Shown: piece by piece, positions 9,957 through 18,407 of the stretch | Layout of the letters: every line of letters begins with the position of its first letter | Numbering within the stretch: position 1 is the first letter of the stretch | Origin: Salinivibrio kushneri | GTDB lineage: Bacteria; Pseudomonadota; Gammaproteobacteria; Enterobacterales; Vibrionaceae | DNA: 64,000 bases | Assembly (NCBI RefSeq): GCF_027286325.1 | Contig: NZ_CP114588.1 | Location: forward strand, 2,691,317-2,755,316 | Direction: 5' to 3' | Made by a program: the position numbers and the translations under genes | Notes under the pieces: generated by a model | The model's database searches: none | What the model saw: the letters and a program-made list of their open reading frames with translations, nothing else | What the model was told of the DNA's origin: nothing

Positions 9957-9962
9957 ATTATA
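9957..9962 (-). promoter_or_regulatory. -10 element of the second small RNA
   Basis: Perfect TATAAT on the minus strand seven bases before the inferred RNA start. The -35 region is A+T-rich and weak. Confidence 0.5.
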
Positions 9963-10086
9963 ACCAAGCTTATCGCCAAAATTAAAGTAATTACTCTAAT
10001 TTTTTTGATGAGAATGGGGATAAGCGAGTCAGCGAAACATAAAAAGGCAGTGGCAGGGTGTCTTCATCGGTTGGGAAATGGCCAAT

Positions 10087-10192
10087 AAAAAAAGCCCCAG
10101 TCAGTATCCTGACTGGGGCTGCTGAATCAGCCAAATCCAATAACGTGAAACAAAAGGTCTGAAAGATAGAACATCTTACCTCTGTACCCTAC
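10087..10192 (-). ncRNA. spf: Spot 42 small RNA
   Basis: The minus strand begins GTAGGGTACAGAGGTAAGAT and stays almost identical to E. coli Spot 42 through the CTTTCAGACCTTTT and GGATTTGGCTGA segments. It ends in the GCCCCAGTCAG / CTGACTGGGGC terminator with seven T. The place downstream of polA and upstream of engB is the conserved one. Spot 42 base-pairs with mRNAs of central and secondary carbon metabolism through Hfq and is repressed by cAMP-CRP in E. coli. A -10-like TACAGT (10200-10205) lies just upstream; I did not see a clear CRP site. Confidence 0.96.
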
Positions 10193-10372
10193 GCTGCTAA
10201 CTGTATATCAATCACTCAGTATTGAAAAGTATCTTACGTAATTTTTTTTCATAAAAATAAGGCTATTTAGCGTAAAAACGCCACATATCAGGTGGATAGT
10301 GTACAAAAAAAAGCCGATAAAAATATCGACTTTCGGTATAAAACGACATAAAGGTCAATAAAAACCCTTAAC

Positions 10373-13123
10373 TTAGTGGGCTTCTCCCCAGTTATCCCCG
10401 AACCCAGCTTCGGCAATCAAAGGAACATCCAAGTCAGCCGCTGACTCCATCAATTTCCGTACTTTGCTTTCAACTTTGGACATTGATGACGTTTTAACTT
10501 CCAACACCAGTTCATCGTGAACTTGCATCACCAGACGGGAGTCATCCGCAGCATTGGCTTGAATCCATTGATCAACCAGTATCATCGCACGCTTGATAAT
10601 ATCGGCTGCCGTTCCTTGCATCGGCGCATTGATTGCCGCGCGCTCGGCCCCTTTGCGACGCATGCCATTGCGTGATTTTATTTCAGGCAGATAAAGGCGA
10701 CGGCCAAAAATGGTTTCTACATAGCCTTTTTCCGCCGCTTGCTCACGGGTACGGTCCATGTAGGCCTTCACGCCTGGGTAGCGCTCAAAGTAGGTATCCA
10801 TGTAGCTTTGTGCTTCTTGACGGCCAATCCCTAACTGACGAGACAGACCAAAAGCACTCATGCCATAAATCAGACCAAAGTTGATCGCTTTGGCGCGGCG
10901 ACGCTGTTCACTGGTGACCTCGTCAAGACTCACCCCCATCACTTCCGCGGCGGTGGCGGCGTGAATATCTTTGCCGTCACGGAACGCTTCTAGCAAGGCT
11001 TTATCACCGGATAGGTGCGCCATAATCCGCAATTCGATTTGCGAGTAATCGACCGCCAAAATCGTATGATCCGGTTCCGCGGTGAAGGCTTCACGAATAC
11101 GACGACCCTGTTCGTTACGAATGGGGATATTTTGTAAGTTCGGATCGGTGGACGATAAGCGCCCCGTCGCAGTAACGGCTTGATGATACGAGGTGTGCAC
11201 ACGGCCGGTTTGTGCATTGATCATGCGCGGCAATTTGTCCGTGTAGGTCGATTTGAGCTTTGCCAGCCCACGGTATTCCAAAATCCGCGCTGGCAGCGGG
11301 TAATCGAGTGAGAGCTCTTGCAGCACTTCTTCATTGGTTGAAGGGCTACCTGATGGGGTTTTCTTCACCACCGGCAGGCCCATTTTCTCAAACAAAATCG
11401 CTTGTAGCTGCTTGGGCGAGCTTAAGTTGAACTCTTCGCCGGCAATCTCAAACGCTTCACGCTCAAGCTCAATCAAACGAGTATGTAACGCTTCTGATTG
11501 GGTCGCCAACTTGTCTTTGTCAATTAGCACACCATGACGCTCCATACGCGACAACACGCTGACTAGCGGCATCTCATAGAACTCAAAGATGGTTTTCAGT
11601 TTCTCGTCACTGGTGACTTTACCAATCAGGTATTGGTGCAAACGCAACGTAATATCGGCATCTTCCGCCGCATAAGGTGCCGCCTGCTCAAGAGGGATTT
11701 GGTTAAAGGTCAGTTGTTTCTTGCCTTTCCCAGCAATCTCTTCAAAACTGATGCAGGTGTGCTGCAAGTAGCGTTCAGCGAGGCTGTCCATGTCATGGCG
11801 TCCCGCCACACTGTTATAGACATACGATTCCAGCATGGTGTCATAGGCAATCCCTTTTAAAGTGATCCCGTGACGCGCAAACACACTGGCATCATATTTC
11901 AGATTCTGGCCGACTTTCGCGGCTGAAGGATCTTCCAACCAAGGACGCAACACCTCCAGCACCTCATCCAGCGATAATTGAGCCGGCGCTTCCAGATAAT
12001 CATGCGCTACCGGTACATACGCCGCTTCACCCGGCGCGACGGCAAATGAAATACCAACCAGATTGGCTTCCATATAGTTGAGGCTATCGGTTTCGGTATC
12101 GACCGCAACTACCTCAGCGTCACGAATTTTCTTCAGCCAAGTGTCCAGTGCGTCCCGCGTTAATAGCGTCTGGTAGCCACTCCGGTCAATCGTGGTCTCT
12201 TGTGGGATAGGCTCATCAGACACCGCCTCTTCCGGCGCATCACCTTCATCCAGCTCTTTGAGCCAGCGGCGGAATTGCAAGTCACGATACATGGCCACCA
12301 AGGTGTCATTATCAGGTTCTTGCTTGACCAGCTGTTCAGGGGTGAAATCCAGTTCAACATCCAATTTAATCGTGGCGAGTTGATAAGACAGGTAGGCCGC
12401 GTCTTGATGCTCAGTCAGTTTTTTCGCCATGCTTTTCGCGCCGCGGAAGCTGAGCTCAGCAATCTTGTCGAGGTTGGCGTAAATATCGTCCAAGCCACCT
12501 AGATTGGCTATCAACGCGGTCGCGGTTTTATCACCGACGCCGGGTACGCCAGGAATGTTATCGACTTTGTCGCCCATCAGGGCAAGGTAATCAATAATAT
12601 GCTCAGGGCCAAAGCCATACTTCTCACGCACTGCCTCAGGATCCATCACCACATTAGTCATGGTGTTGATTAAGGTGACATGCTCATCCACCAGCTGCGC
12701 CATGTCTTTATCACCCGTGCTGATCAGGACCGGCATTCCCGCTTTTGAGGCCTGAGTGGCGAGTGTGCCAATCACATCATCGGCCTCCACCCCTTCTACC
12801 GCGAGTAAAGGCAAGCCCATCGCTTTAATAATCTTATGCAAAGGTTCAATTTGCCCGCGTAGATCATCTGGCATCGGTGGACGGTTGGCTTTGTACTGCT
12901 CGTACATATCGTCACGAAACGTCTTCCCTTTGGCATCAAAAATCACCGCCACATGCGAATGGGGAAATTGTCGCAACAAACTGCGCAGCATGTTCACCAC
13001 CCCAAACACAGCCCCGGTGGGTTCACCTTGGCTATTAGTAAGATTAGGAGACGCATGGTATGCCCGGTAAAGGTACGAAGAGCCATCCACGAGGATTAAC
13101 GGATTGTCGGGAAGAGTTGCCAT
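10373..13123 (-). CDS. polA: DNA polymerase I
   Basis: A 916-residue replication and repair polymerase. The 5' nuclease domain fills about 1-320, with [12 protein letters not shown] and [20 protein letters not shown]. The 3'-5' proofreading domain looks active ([12 protein letters not shown] and [12 protein letters not shown]). The polymerase domain has motif A ([14 protein letters not shown]), motif B ([18 protein letters not shown]) and motif C ([10 protein letters not shown]). It removes RNA primers and fills gaps. It is alone on its strand, with Spot 42 directly downstream. Confidence 0.98.
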   Translation of the reverse strand: MATLPDNPLILVDGSSYLYRAYHASPNLTNSQGEPTGAVFGVVNMLRSLLRQFPHSHVAVIFDAKGKTFRDDMYEQYKANRPPMPDDLRGQIEPLHKIIKAMGLPLLAVEGVEADDVIGTLATQASKAGMPVLISTGDKDMAQLVDEHVTLINTMTNVVMDPEAVREKYGFGPEHIIDYLALMGDKVDNIPGVPGVGDKTATALIANLGGLDDIYANLDKIAELSFRGAKSMAKKLTEHQDAAYLSYQLATIKLDVELDFTPEQLVKQEPDNDTLVAMYRDLQFRRWLKELDEGDAPEEAVSDEPIPQETTIDRSGYQTLLTRDALDTWLKKIRDAEVVAVDTETDSLNYMEANLVGISFAVAPGEAAYVPVAHDYLEAPAQLSLDEVLEVLRPWLEDPSAAKVGQNLKYDASVFARHGITLKGIAYDTMLESYVYNSVAGRHDMDSLAERYLQHTCISFEEIAGKGKKQLTFNQIPLEQAAPYAAEDADITLRLHQYLIGKVTSDEKLKTIFEFYEMPLVSVLSRMERHGVLIDKDKLATQSEALHTRLIELEREAFEIAGEEFNLSSPKQLQAILFEKMGLPVVKKTPSGSPSTNEEVLQELSLDYPLPARILEYRGLAKLKSTYTDKLPRMINAQTGRVHTSYHQAVTATGRLSSTDPNLQNIPIRNEQGRRIREAFTAEPDHTILAVDYSQIELRIMAHLSGDKALLEAFRDGKDIHAATAAEVMGVSLDEVTSEQRRRAKAINFGLIYGMSAFGLSRQLGIGRQEAQSYMDTYFERYPGVKAYMDRTREQAAEKGYVETIFGRRLYLPEIKSRNGMRRKGAERAAINAPMQGTAADIIKRAMILVDQWIQANAADDSRLVMQVHDELVLEVKTSSMSKVESKVRKLMESAADLDVPLIAEAGFGDNWGEAH

Positions 13124-13576
13124 ATCAGAATCTTGATCGCCAGTTAAACACGTTAGCCGTTAAGCATGCCACGAGTCTCGACCCCTGTTAACCATGGTTT
13201 TTCCCACAAAGCCGCCAATCTGTGGATAACTTTGTTGGTAATTATTTTATAGGGTTTTGATTTTGTCTAAACAAACCTAAGAAATGAATTTTTTATCAAG
13301 TAAAAACATAAACTTAAATCAAGAGCTAGGATCTTGATCTTGATCGAAAAAGGATCCTGTGGTGTGGAAAAAGAAATCGCTATAGCCGTCAAAGGTTGCA
13401 GAGAAAGTCATCACAAACTGCGGAGATAATCACCAATTTCTCTTGCGATCTTGACTACTATTTCGCATAAACCCTTGGCCAATGCGACACTGTCAAACGC
13501 AATTAAGCGTAGACGACGCTTTATGCATTGCCCACTCTAATTGCAATATTGTAAATGCCGATACAAGGAGAGCGTC
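13124..13576. other. Intergenic region polA-elbB with a DnaA box and GATC cluster
   Basis: No gene is seen. A consensus DnaA box (TGTGGATAA) lies at 13221-13229. Four GATC sites fall within about 27 bases at 13329-13355, in a TTGATC-like short repeat. The stretch between is A+T-rich. It presumably holds the divergent promoters of polA and elbB. It resembles origin DNA but has too few DnaA boxes to be called an origin. Confidence 0.5.
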
Positions 13577-14227
13577 ATGAAAAAGGTTGCTGTGATCTTA
13601 TCTGGCTGCGGCGTGTTTGACGGTGCCGAGATCCAAGAAACTGTGTTATCCCTGCTGGCCCTTGAGCAAAACGATGCCCAATGGCAGTGCTTTGCCCCAG
13701 ATATCGATCAGCACCATGTCATTAATCACCGTACCGGTGAAGCGATGAGCGAAACGCGTAACGTGCTCACTGAGGCGAGCCGCATTGTACGTGGGGATAT
13801 TCTTCCGCTAACGGATTTGAACGCCGATGACTTCGACGCCTTACTGGTTCCCGGCGGCTTTGGTGCCGCGAAAAACTTGTCGGACTTTGCTTACAATGGC
13901 GATCCCGTTCAGGTACACCAGGATATGTTTGCGGTGTGTCAGGCCTTTGCCCGTACCGAAAAACCTGCAGGCTACATGTGTATTGCCCCCATCATGATCC
14001 CGCAGATCTACCCGAAAGGCGTCAAAGGCACTATTGGTAATGAGCCCGATATCGCCGCCGCCTTTAACCGTATGGGCGGTGAGCATATCGACTGTCCAGT
14101 ATCGGATTATGTGTTAGACCAACGTCACCATCTGCTATCCACACCGGCCTATATGCTCGCGACATCCGTCACTGATGCGGCCGTTGGCATCAATCGTATG
14201 GTGAAAAAATTGGTGGAGCTCGCCTAA
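13577..14227 (+). CDS. elbB: Isoprenoid biosynthesis glyoxalase ElbB
   Basis: A 216-residue DJ-1/PfpI-family protein. The start at 13577 is preferred over one 12 codons upstream because AAGGAG lies six bases before it and MKKVAVILSGCGVFDG is the family N terminus. The nucleophile-elbow cysteine is in AGYMCIAPIMIP, and LLVPGGFGAAKNLS is conserved. The family has glyoxalase activity in vitro and has been linked to isoprenoid synthesis; the true role is uncertain. It is convergent with the two RyhB genes. Confidence 0.92.
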   Translation: MKKVAVILSGCGVFDGAEIQETVLSLLALEQNDAQWQCFAPDIDQHHVINHRTGEAMSETRNVLTEASRIVRGDILPLTDLNADDFDALLVPGGFGAAKNLSDFAYNGDPVQVHQDMFAVCQAFARTEKPAGYMCIAPIMIPQIYPKGVKGTIGNEPDIAAAFNRMGGEHIDCPVSDYVLDQRHHLLSTPAYMLATSVTDAAVGINRMVKKLVELA

Positions 14228-14272
14228 CCCCTTCTAATCAACAAAGAGACAGAGAGACAAAGAAGAGAAAAG

Positions 14273-14422
14273 AAAAAAGCGACGCCGAGATGGGCGTCGC
14301 TGTAACAGGTGAGCGCAAAAACAAAGCTGTTATCAGAACAGTTTGCTGGCCCCAATACACTGGAAGCAATGTGAGCAATGTCGTGCCTTCAGCGCTGAGC
14401 ATGTGGGCTTGGCCCTGAAGAC
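14273..14422 (-). ncRNA. RyhB-type iron-stress small RNA, copy 1
   Basis: The minus strand contains the RyhB core: GCACGACATTGCTCACATTG followed by CTTCCAGTGTATT, at about 14355-14388, matching E. coli RyhB. A Fur box overlaps the promoter. It ends in an intrinsic terminator (stem GCGACGCC / GGCGTCGC then six T) at 14273-14300. -35 TTGAAA (14452-14457) and -10 TATTGT (14429-14434) place the start near 14422. RyhB represses mRNAs of iron-using proteins when iron is scarce. A second copy lies about 300 bases away on the same strand. Confidence 0.93.
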
Positions 14423-14430
14423 AAGTTAAC

Positions 14431-14449
14431 AATAACCATTCTCATTACC
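14431..14449 (-). promoter_or_regulatory. Fur box of RyhB copy 1
   Basis: The minus strand reads GGTAATGAGAATGGTTATT, 14 of 19 positions matching the Fur consensus GATAATGATAATCATTATC. It sits between the -35 and -10 elements, so Fur with iron would block transcription. Confidence 0.85.
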
Positions 14450-14465
14450 ATTTTCAATACTTAAT

Positions 14466-14480
14466 TGAGAATCTTTTTCA
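14466..14480. promoter_or_regulatory. Second, upstream Fur-like box of RyhB copy 1
   Basis: TGAGAATCTTTTTCA fits the 7-1-7 Fur pattern TGATAAT-N-ATTATCA at 11 of 14 positions. It lies about 17 bases upstream of the first box, suggesting tandem Fur binding. Confidence 0.5.
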
Positions 14481-14584
14481 TTTGTTGATCTTGTGCTCAG
14501 ACTTACTCGCTGTCATCAAACTGTTATTGCACCCAAAGTCATCACGCCAACAACTTTGGTTCGAAAAGCCAGTGCCCAGAAAAG

Positions 14585-14728
14585 AAAAAAGCGACACCCC
14601 GAGAGGTGTCGCCTAGCAAAAATAGGCTAACTTAATCACTGTCTGATAAGCGCCCCGCTAATACACTGGAAGCAATGTGAGCAATGTCGTGCCTTCAGGG
14701 TTGAGCATGTGGGCTTGGCCCTGAGTGC
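14585..14728 (-). ncRNA. RyhB-type iron-stress small RNA, copy 2
   Basis: It carries the same RyhB core as copy 1 (about 14658-14692 here) and the same 5' segment with TCAGGGCCAAGCCCACATG, but a diverged 3' half. Its own intrinsic terminator (stem GCGACACC / GGTGTCGC then six T) ends it at 14585. -35 TTGATA (14759-14764) and -10 TATTAT (14735-14740) give a start near 14728. The terminators and Fur boxes are separate, so the two RNAs are independent units in tandem, as with PrrF1/PrrF2 of Pseudomonas. Confidence 0.92.
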
Positions 14729-14736
14729 AAGTTAAT

Positions 14737-14755
14737 AATAACCATTCTCATTATC
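14737..14755 (-). promoter_or_regulatory. Fur box of RyhB copy 2
   Basis: The minus strand reads GATAATGAGAATGGTTATT, 15 of 19 matching the Fur consensus and slightly better than the copy 1 box. It lies over the promoter. Confidence 0.87.
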
Positions 14756-14777
14756 GCTTATCAAGAAAAAAATACGC

Positions 14778-15230
14778 TTATTTTTCACTCGCTGTACATT
14801 TATTGATCTGCTTCTCAAAATAAAGCCGGTAATCGGCAGGCTGACCTTTTTGCTCCAACGCAACCACCTGATAGCCATGCCGCATCAGCATGCACACCAT
14901 CGCGGTAAAGCGGTTGCGTGATTTGACCGCAAGTGTTTGATAGCCAGAAGCCGCGACCCACGCTTCTTGCGCTTGTAACAAGGCTTTCGCCACCCCTTGA
15001 CCTCGAGCCGCTTTGGTCACCCCGCCCAGCCAGCTATAAAACTGCGTCTTACTGGTGGCATAGCCTATTTTGGCACCGACAGGCTCACCGTTTTGATACG
15101 CCACCAATACCAATGCAGTACGTCCCGCTAATCGCGCGTGGCATTGCTCCAAGGATATACCCGCATCCAACTCGGGCACGCTGTTAAGCACCGTTACCGC
15201 TTCCTCTAAGTGCCCAGCACGAATTTCCAT
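14778..15230 (-). CDS. GNAT family N-acetyltransferase
   Basis: A 150-residue acetyltransferase-fold protein. The acetyl-CoA binding motif A is visible as WLGGVTKAARGQGVAKALLQAQE, with RGQGVA as the pyrophosphate loop. The C-terminal NRFTAMVCMLMRHGYQVV segment is the usual motif B region. The substrate is unknown. It lies 58 bases after the yhhQ stop, beyond a terminator, and just upstream of ryhB copy 2 on the same strand. Confidence 0.85.
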   Translation of the reverse strand: MEIRAGHLEEAVTVLNSVPELDAGISLEQCHARLAGRTALVLVAYQNGEPVGAKIGYATSKTQFYSWLGGVTKAARGQGVAKALLQAQEAWVAASGYQTLAVKSRNRFTAMVCMLMRHGYQVVALEQKGQPADYRLYFEKQINKCTASEK

Positions 15231-15248
15231 TTGACCTCCCGCTGACGT

Positions 15249-15273
15249 AAAAAAAGAGCCGCGATGCGACTCT
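15249..15273 (-). terminator. Terminator downstream of yhhQ
   Basis: Hairpin AGAGTCGC / GCGGCTCT (one mismatch) followed by seven T on the minus strand, 15 bases past the yhhQ stop codon. Confidence 0.7.
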
Positions 15274-15288
15274 TTATTCTGCTATTGA

Positions 15289-15957
15289 TTAGGACGTTTG
15301 CTGCACCGTCGCCGACGGGGTCACCTGTGTGATACGCCGGATAATCAGGTTGAGCAACACTCCATACATAGGAATAAACAGCCCCAAGCTAATAATCAGC
15401 TTAAAGGCATAGTCTACCAAGGCGATTTCGACCCAGTGCTCGGCCATAAAGGCATCTTGGCTTTGGTAAAACGCAATCGCGAAAAAGGCGAGCGTGTCTG
15501 ACGCATTGCCAAACAGGGTAGAACAACTTGGCGCGACCCACCATTGGCGCTGCTGGCGTAACCGATTAAACACATGAATATCTAGGATCTGGCCAAGCAG
15601 GTAAGCCATAAAGCTGGCAATCGCAATCCGTGCGACGGTGAGATTAAACGTGCCCATCTCCGCTAACCCTTGATAGCTGCCCTGATAAAACAAGACGGAT
15701 AACACGTAGGAAATCAGCAGCGAGGGCACCATCACCAGCAATATAATGCGGCGTGCCAATGCCGGACCATAGATCCTGACGGTTAAATCAGTGGCCAAGA
15801 AAATAAACGGAAAGGTAAACGCCCCCCAGGTGGTGTGGAAACCCCAAACCGTAAAGGGGATCTGCACCAAGTAGTTGCTGGAGGCAATGATCAGTAAATG
15901 AAAAATCACGAGGTAACCCAGCGCTTTACGCTGCTGAGCAAGAGAAAAGTGGCTCAT
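15289..15957 (-). CDS. yhhQ: Queuosine precursor transporter, YhhQ family
   Basis: A 222-residue inner-membrane protein with about six hydrophobic segments. The conserved parts SSNYLVQIPF, WGAFTFPFIFLATDLTVRIYG and the FGNASDTLAFFAIAF region identify the DUF165/YhhQ family. The E. coli protein imports 7-cyano- and 7-aminomethyl-7-deazaguanine for the tRNA base queuosine. A purine-rich AAAAGG lies before the ATG. I looked for a preQ1 riboswitch upstream and did not find a convincing one. Confidence 0.88.
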   Translation of the reverse strand: MSHFSLAQQRKALGYLVIFHLLIIASSNYLVQIPFTVWGFHTTWGAFTFPFIFLATDLTVRIYGPALARRIILLVMVPSLLISYVLSVLFYQGSYQGLAEMGTFNLTVARIAIASFMAYLLGQILDIHVFNRLRQQRQWWVAPSCSTLFGNASDTLAFFAIAFYQSQDAFMAEHWVEIALVDYAFKLIISLGLFIPMYGVLLNLIIRRITQVTPSATVQQTS

Positions 15958-16069
15958 AGTGCACCTTTTTGTTATTGGGGGCGAGGGAACCCAAAAAACT
16001 TAGCTACCCGTCCACAGGCAGCGCGAGGTGGCGAATTATACAGCAATCAATCAGCGGTGCCAGCGCAAT

Positions 16070-16372
16070 TTAGAGGGGCGGATGACGCAACCACCAGCGG
16101 CGCAAAAAGGCAATTACCTCATCGCCCTCCTCATCCAGCGCTTCTAACCACACGCTCTGGGTGTAATGTGCTGCTTTGAGCATCAAACGCGTGCCTTCGA
16201 AATCAATCAGCCAGGTCATCATGTCCGCGTCTTGTTGGCACTCCAGCACAGAGGCTTCGAGAGCTTGCAGCAATGGCCGACAGATTTCTTTGCCATTATC
16301 CGCATCCAGCTGCGGCTGATAAAACGCCAAGGTGTTGTCGGACGCTATCAATTGCCAATTACTCGGTGCCAT
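16070..16372 (-). CDS. DUF3630 family protein
   Basis: A 100-residue protein of unknown function; DUF3630 proteins typically follow recQ in Vibrionaceae (from memory). No signal peptide or membrane segment is visible. It is mixed alpha/beta with a conserved-looking MMTWLIDFEGTRLMLKAAHY core and a Trp-rich end. Its start lies 14 bases inside the end of recQ, so the two are translationally linked. Confidence 0.7.
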   Translation of the reverse strand: MAPSNWQLIASDNTLAFYQPQLDADNGKEICRPLLQALEASVLECQQDADMMTWLIDFEGTRLMLKAAHYTQSVWLEALDEEGDEVIAFLRRWWLRHPPL

Positions 16373-18251
16373 AGCCGTACTCGCTCAAACTCAAGTGATC
16401 GTCAATCAAGTCCAAAAACGCATCGCCGAATTTTTCGAGCTTGCGCTGCCCCACGCCACTCACCGCCAAGAGCTCCGCTTGCGATGACGGCAGCATCTCG
16501 GCCATTTCCATCAAGGTTGCGTCGTTAAACACCACATAAGGTGGAATATCTTCTTCATCAGCAATGGCTTTACGTAACTTACGCAGCTTGGCGAACAGTT
16601 TTTTATCGTAATGACGCTGGCTCAGCTTGTTGGCCTTGGTGCGAGGGCTGAGGCCAATACGCGGTACCGCCAGCTCAAGGGCAATCTCGCTGCGCAGTAA
16701 TGGTCGCGCTTGTTCAGTTAACTGCAGCACCGAGCTACGGGCAATGTTTTGCACCAGATAACCGCGATGGATCAATTGGCGAATAATGCTTACCCAGTAT
16801 TCATGGCTCCACTCTCGTCCGATGCCGTAGGTAGAGAGCTTGTCATGGCCATGATCTTTAATGCGCTGATTTTGCATCCCGCGCAACACTTCCACCACGT
16901 ATCCAACCCCGAAACTTTGGTTAACACGGTACACGCACGACAGCGCTTTTTGTGCTTGTTCGGTGCCATCAAAATGGGTGGGCGGGTCGAGGCAAATATC
17001 ACAGTTGCCACACGGGGTTTGCCGATGCTCACCAAAGTAGTTTAGGAGCACTAAACGACGACAGGTTTGTGCTTCGGCAAATGCGCCCATCGCGGTCAGT
17101 TTATGGCTTTCGACCTGCTTTTGGGGCCCATCCGGCTTTTCTTCCAAGCAGCGATGGAGCCATCCCATGTCGGAGGGGTCATACAACAACACCGCTTCAG
17201 CCGGCAGTCCATCTCGCCCTGCTCGGCCGGTTTCTTGGTAGTAAGATTCAATATTGCGCGGCACATCATAGTGCACCACAAAGCGAACATTGGGCTTGTT
17301 GATCCCCATTCCAAACGCCACGGTCGCCACCACAATGTTAACATCGTCACGTTGGAACGCCTCTTGGACTGATCCGCGCGCCTCAGTGGTCATCCCTGCA
17401 TGGTAAGCGGCGGCGAGCATATTGTTATCACACAGTTTTTGAGTAACCTGCTCAACCCGCTTACGGCTATTGCAATAGACAATCCCTGATTGGCCGCGTT
17501 GACTGCTCAAAAACTGCACCAATTGGGCCAAAGGTTTGTGCTTTTCTAGCAAGGTGTAGCGAATGTTAGGGCGGTCAAAGCTACCCAGATGCACCAGCGG
17601 ATCATGCAGGGCAAGGCGGGACAAAATATCCTCGCGCGTGGTGGCATCCGCGGTGGCTGTCAGCGCCATCACCGGCACATCAGGAAAGTGCTGTTTGAGC
17701 TGGCCTAAAGAGGCATATTCGCGACGAAAGTCATGCCCCCACTGGGAAATACAGTGCGCTTCGTCGACCGCAATCAACGCCAGTTGCCACTCCGTTAAGC
17801 GATGGATAAAGTCACGCCCTAGCGCGCGCTCAGGCGACACATAGAGTAGTTTCACCTCCCCCTGATTTAGCGCACGCAAAGTATCCGCTTGCGCCTCAGG
17901 CGTCATCGCTGAGTTTAAGCACGCCGCCGCAACCCCATTGGCATTAAGCTGGTCAACCTGATCTTTCATCAATGAAATCAAAGGTGAAATCACCACGGTC
18001 AAGCCGGTGCGCACCAACGCGGGGATCTGATAGCACAGTGACTTCCCTCCCCCGGTCGGCATAATCACCAAGGCATCACGCCCCGCAATCGCTGCATCGA
18101 TGACCGCTTGCTGACCCTCGCGGAACTGGTGATAACCAAACACCGCTTTGAGTACCTGATGGGCAGGACTCACGGCAGGATCAGCGGTAGCGGCGTCAGT
18201 TTCGGTTGACGCATCGGCATGGGCGGGGGTGGCGGACATAATCAAGCTCAT
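16359..18251 (-). CDS. recQ: ATP-dependent DNA helicase RecQ
   Basis: A 630-residue superfamily 2 helicase with 3'-5' polarity in recombination and fork repair. Motif I is MPTGGGKSLCYQ, motif II DEAHCISQWGHDF, motif VI TGRAGRDG. The zinc site is built from CRRLVLLNYFGE and CGNCDICLDPP. A winged helix and a C-terminal HRDC domain (LLAVSGVGQRKLEKFGDAFL) follow. It has a 25-residue extension of low complexity before the usual N terminus, so the start may be the second ATG at 18239; neither has a strong ribosome-binding site. Confidence 0.96.
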   Translation of the reverse strand: MSLIMSATPAHADASTETDAATADPAVSPAHQVLKAVFGYHQFREGQQAVIDAAIAGRDALVIMPTGGGKSLCYQIPALVRTGLTVVISPLISLMKDQVDQLNANGVAAACLNSAMTPEAQADTLRALNQGEVKLLYVSPERALGRDFIHRLTEWQLALIAVDEAHCISQWGHDFRREYASLGQLKQHFPDVPVMALTATADATTREDILSRLALHDPLVHLGSFDRPNIRYTLLEKHKPLAQLVQFLSSQRGQSGIVYCNSRKRVEQVTQKLCDNNMLAAAYHAGMTTEARGSVQEAFQRDDVNIVVATVAFGMGINKPNVRFVVHYDVPRNIESYYQETGRAGRDGLPAEAVLLYDPSDMGWLHRCLEEKPDGPQKQVESHKLTAMGAFAEAQTCRRLVLLNYFGEHRQTPCGNCDICLDPPTHFDGTEQAQKALSCVYRVNQSFGVGYVVEVLRGMQNQRIKDHGHDKLSTYGIGREWSHEYWVSIIRQLIHRGYLVQNIARSSVLQLTEQARPLLRSEIALELAVPRIGLSPRTKANKLSQRHYDKKLFAKLRKLRKAIADEEDIPPYVVFNDATLMEMAEMLPSSQAELLAVSGVGQRKLEKFGDAFLDLIDDHLSLSEYGYGTE

Positions 18252-18407
18252 TACTCAAACTGGCGCTCATTCTACCGACACCCCGTAAGCGATGAAACCC
18301 TGAGCACAGAGAAAGGTGCTTGCGCCCGCCCTTACAACTTGTTACATCTAGGCAACATGCACACGTTCGTGTTCATCCCTGACCGACACTTATAACGAGA
18401 CTGCGCT

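Noticed and set aside
13190..13400. Chromosomal replication origin upstream of polA
   Set aside because: Only one good DnaA box and a short GATC cluster; no mnmG/mioC or dnaA neighbours and no ordered DnaA-box array.
14273..14764. Direct repeats as a mobile element or CRISPR
   Set aside because: The repeated unit is explained by two RyhB genes with Fur boxes; only two copies and no transposase or terminal repeats.
15958..16065. preQ1 riboswitch upstream of yhhQ
   Set aside because: GGGTAGCTAAG looked suggestive, but the order of stem, C-rich loop and A-rich tail of known preQ1 classes is not present on the minus strand.
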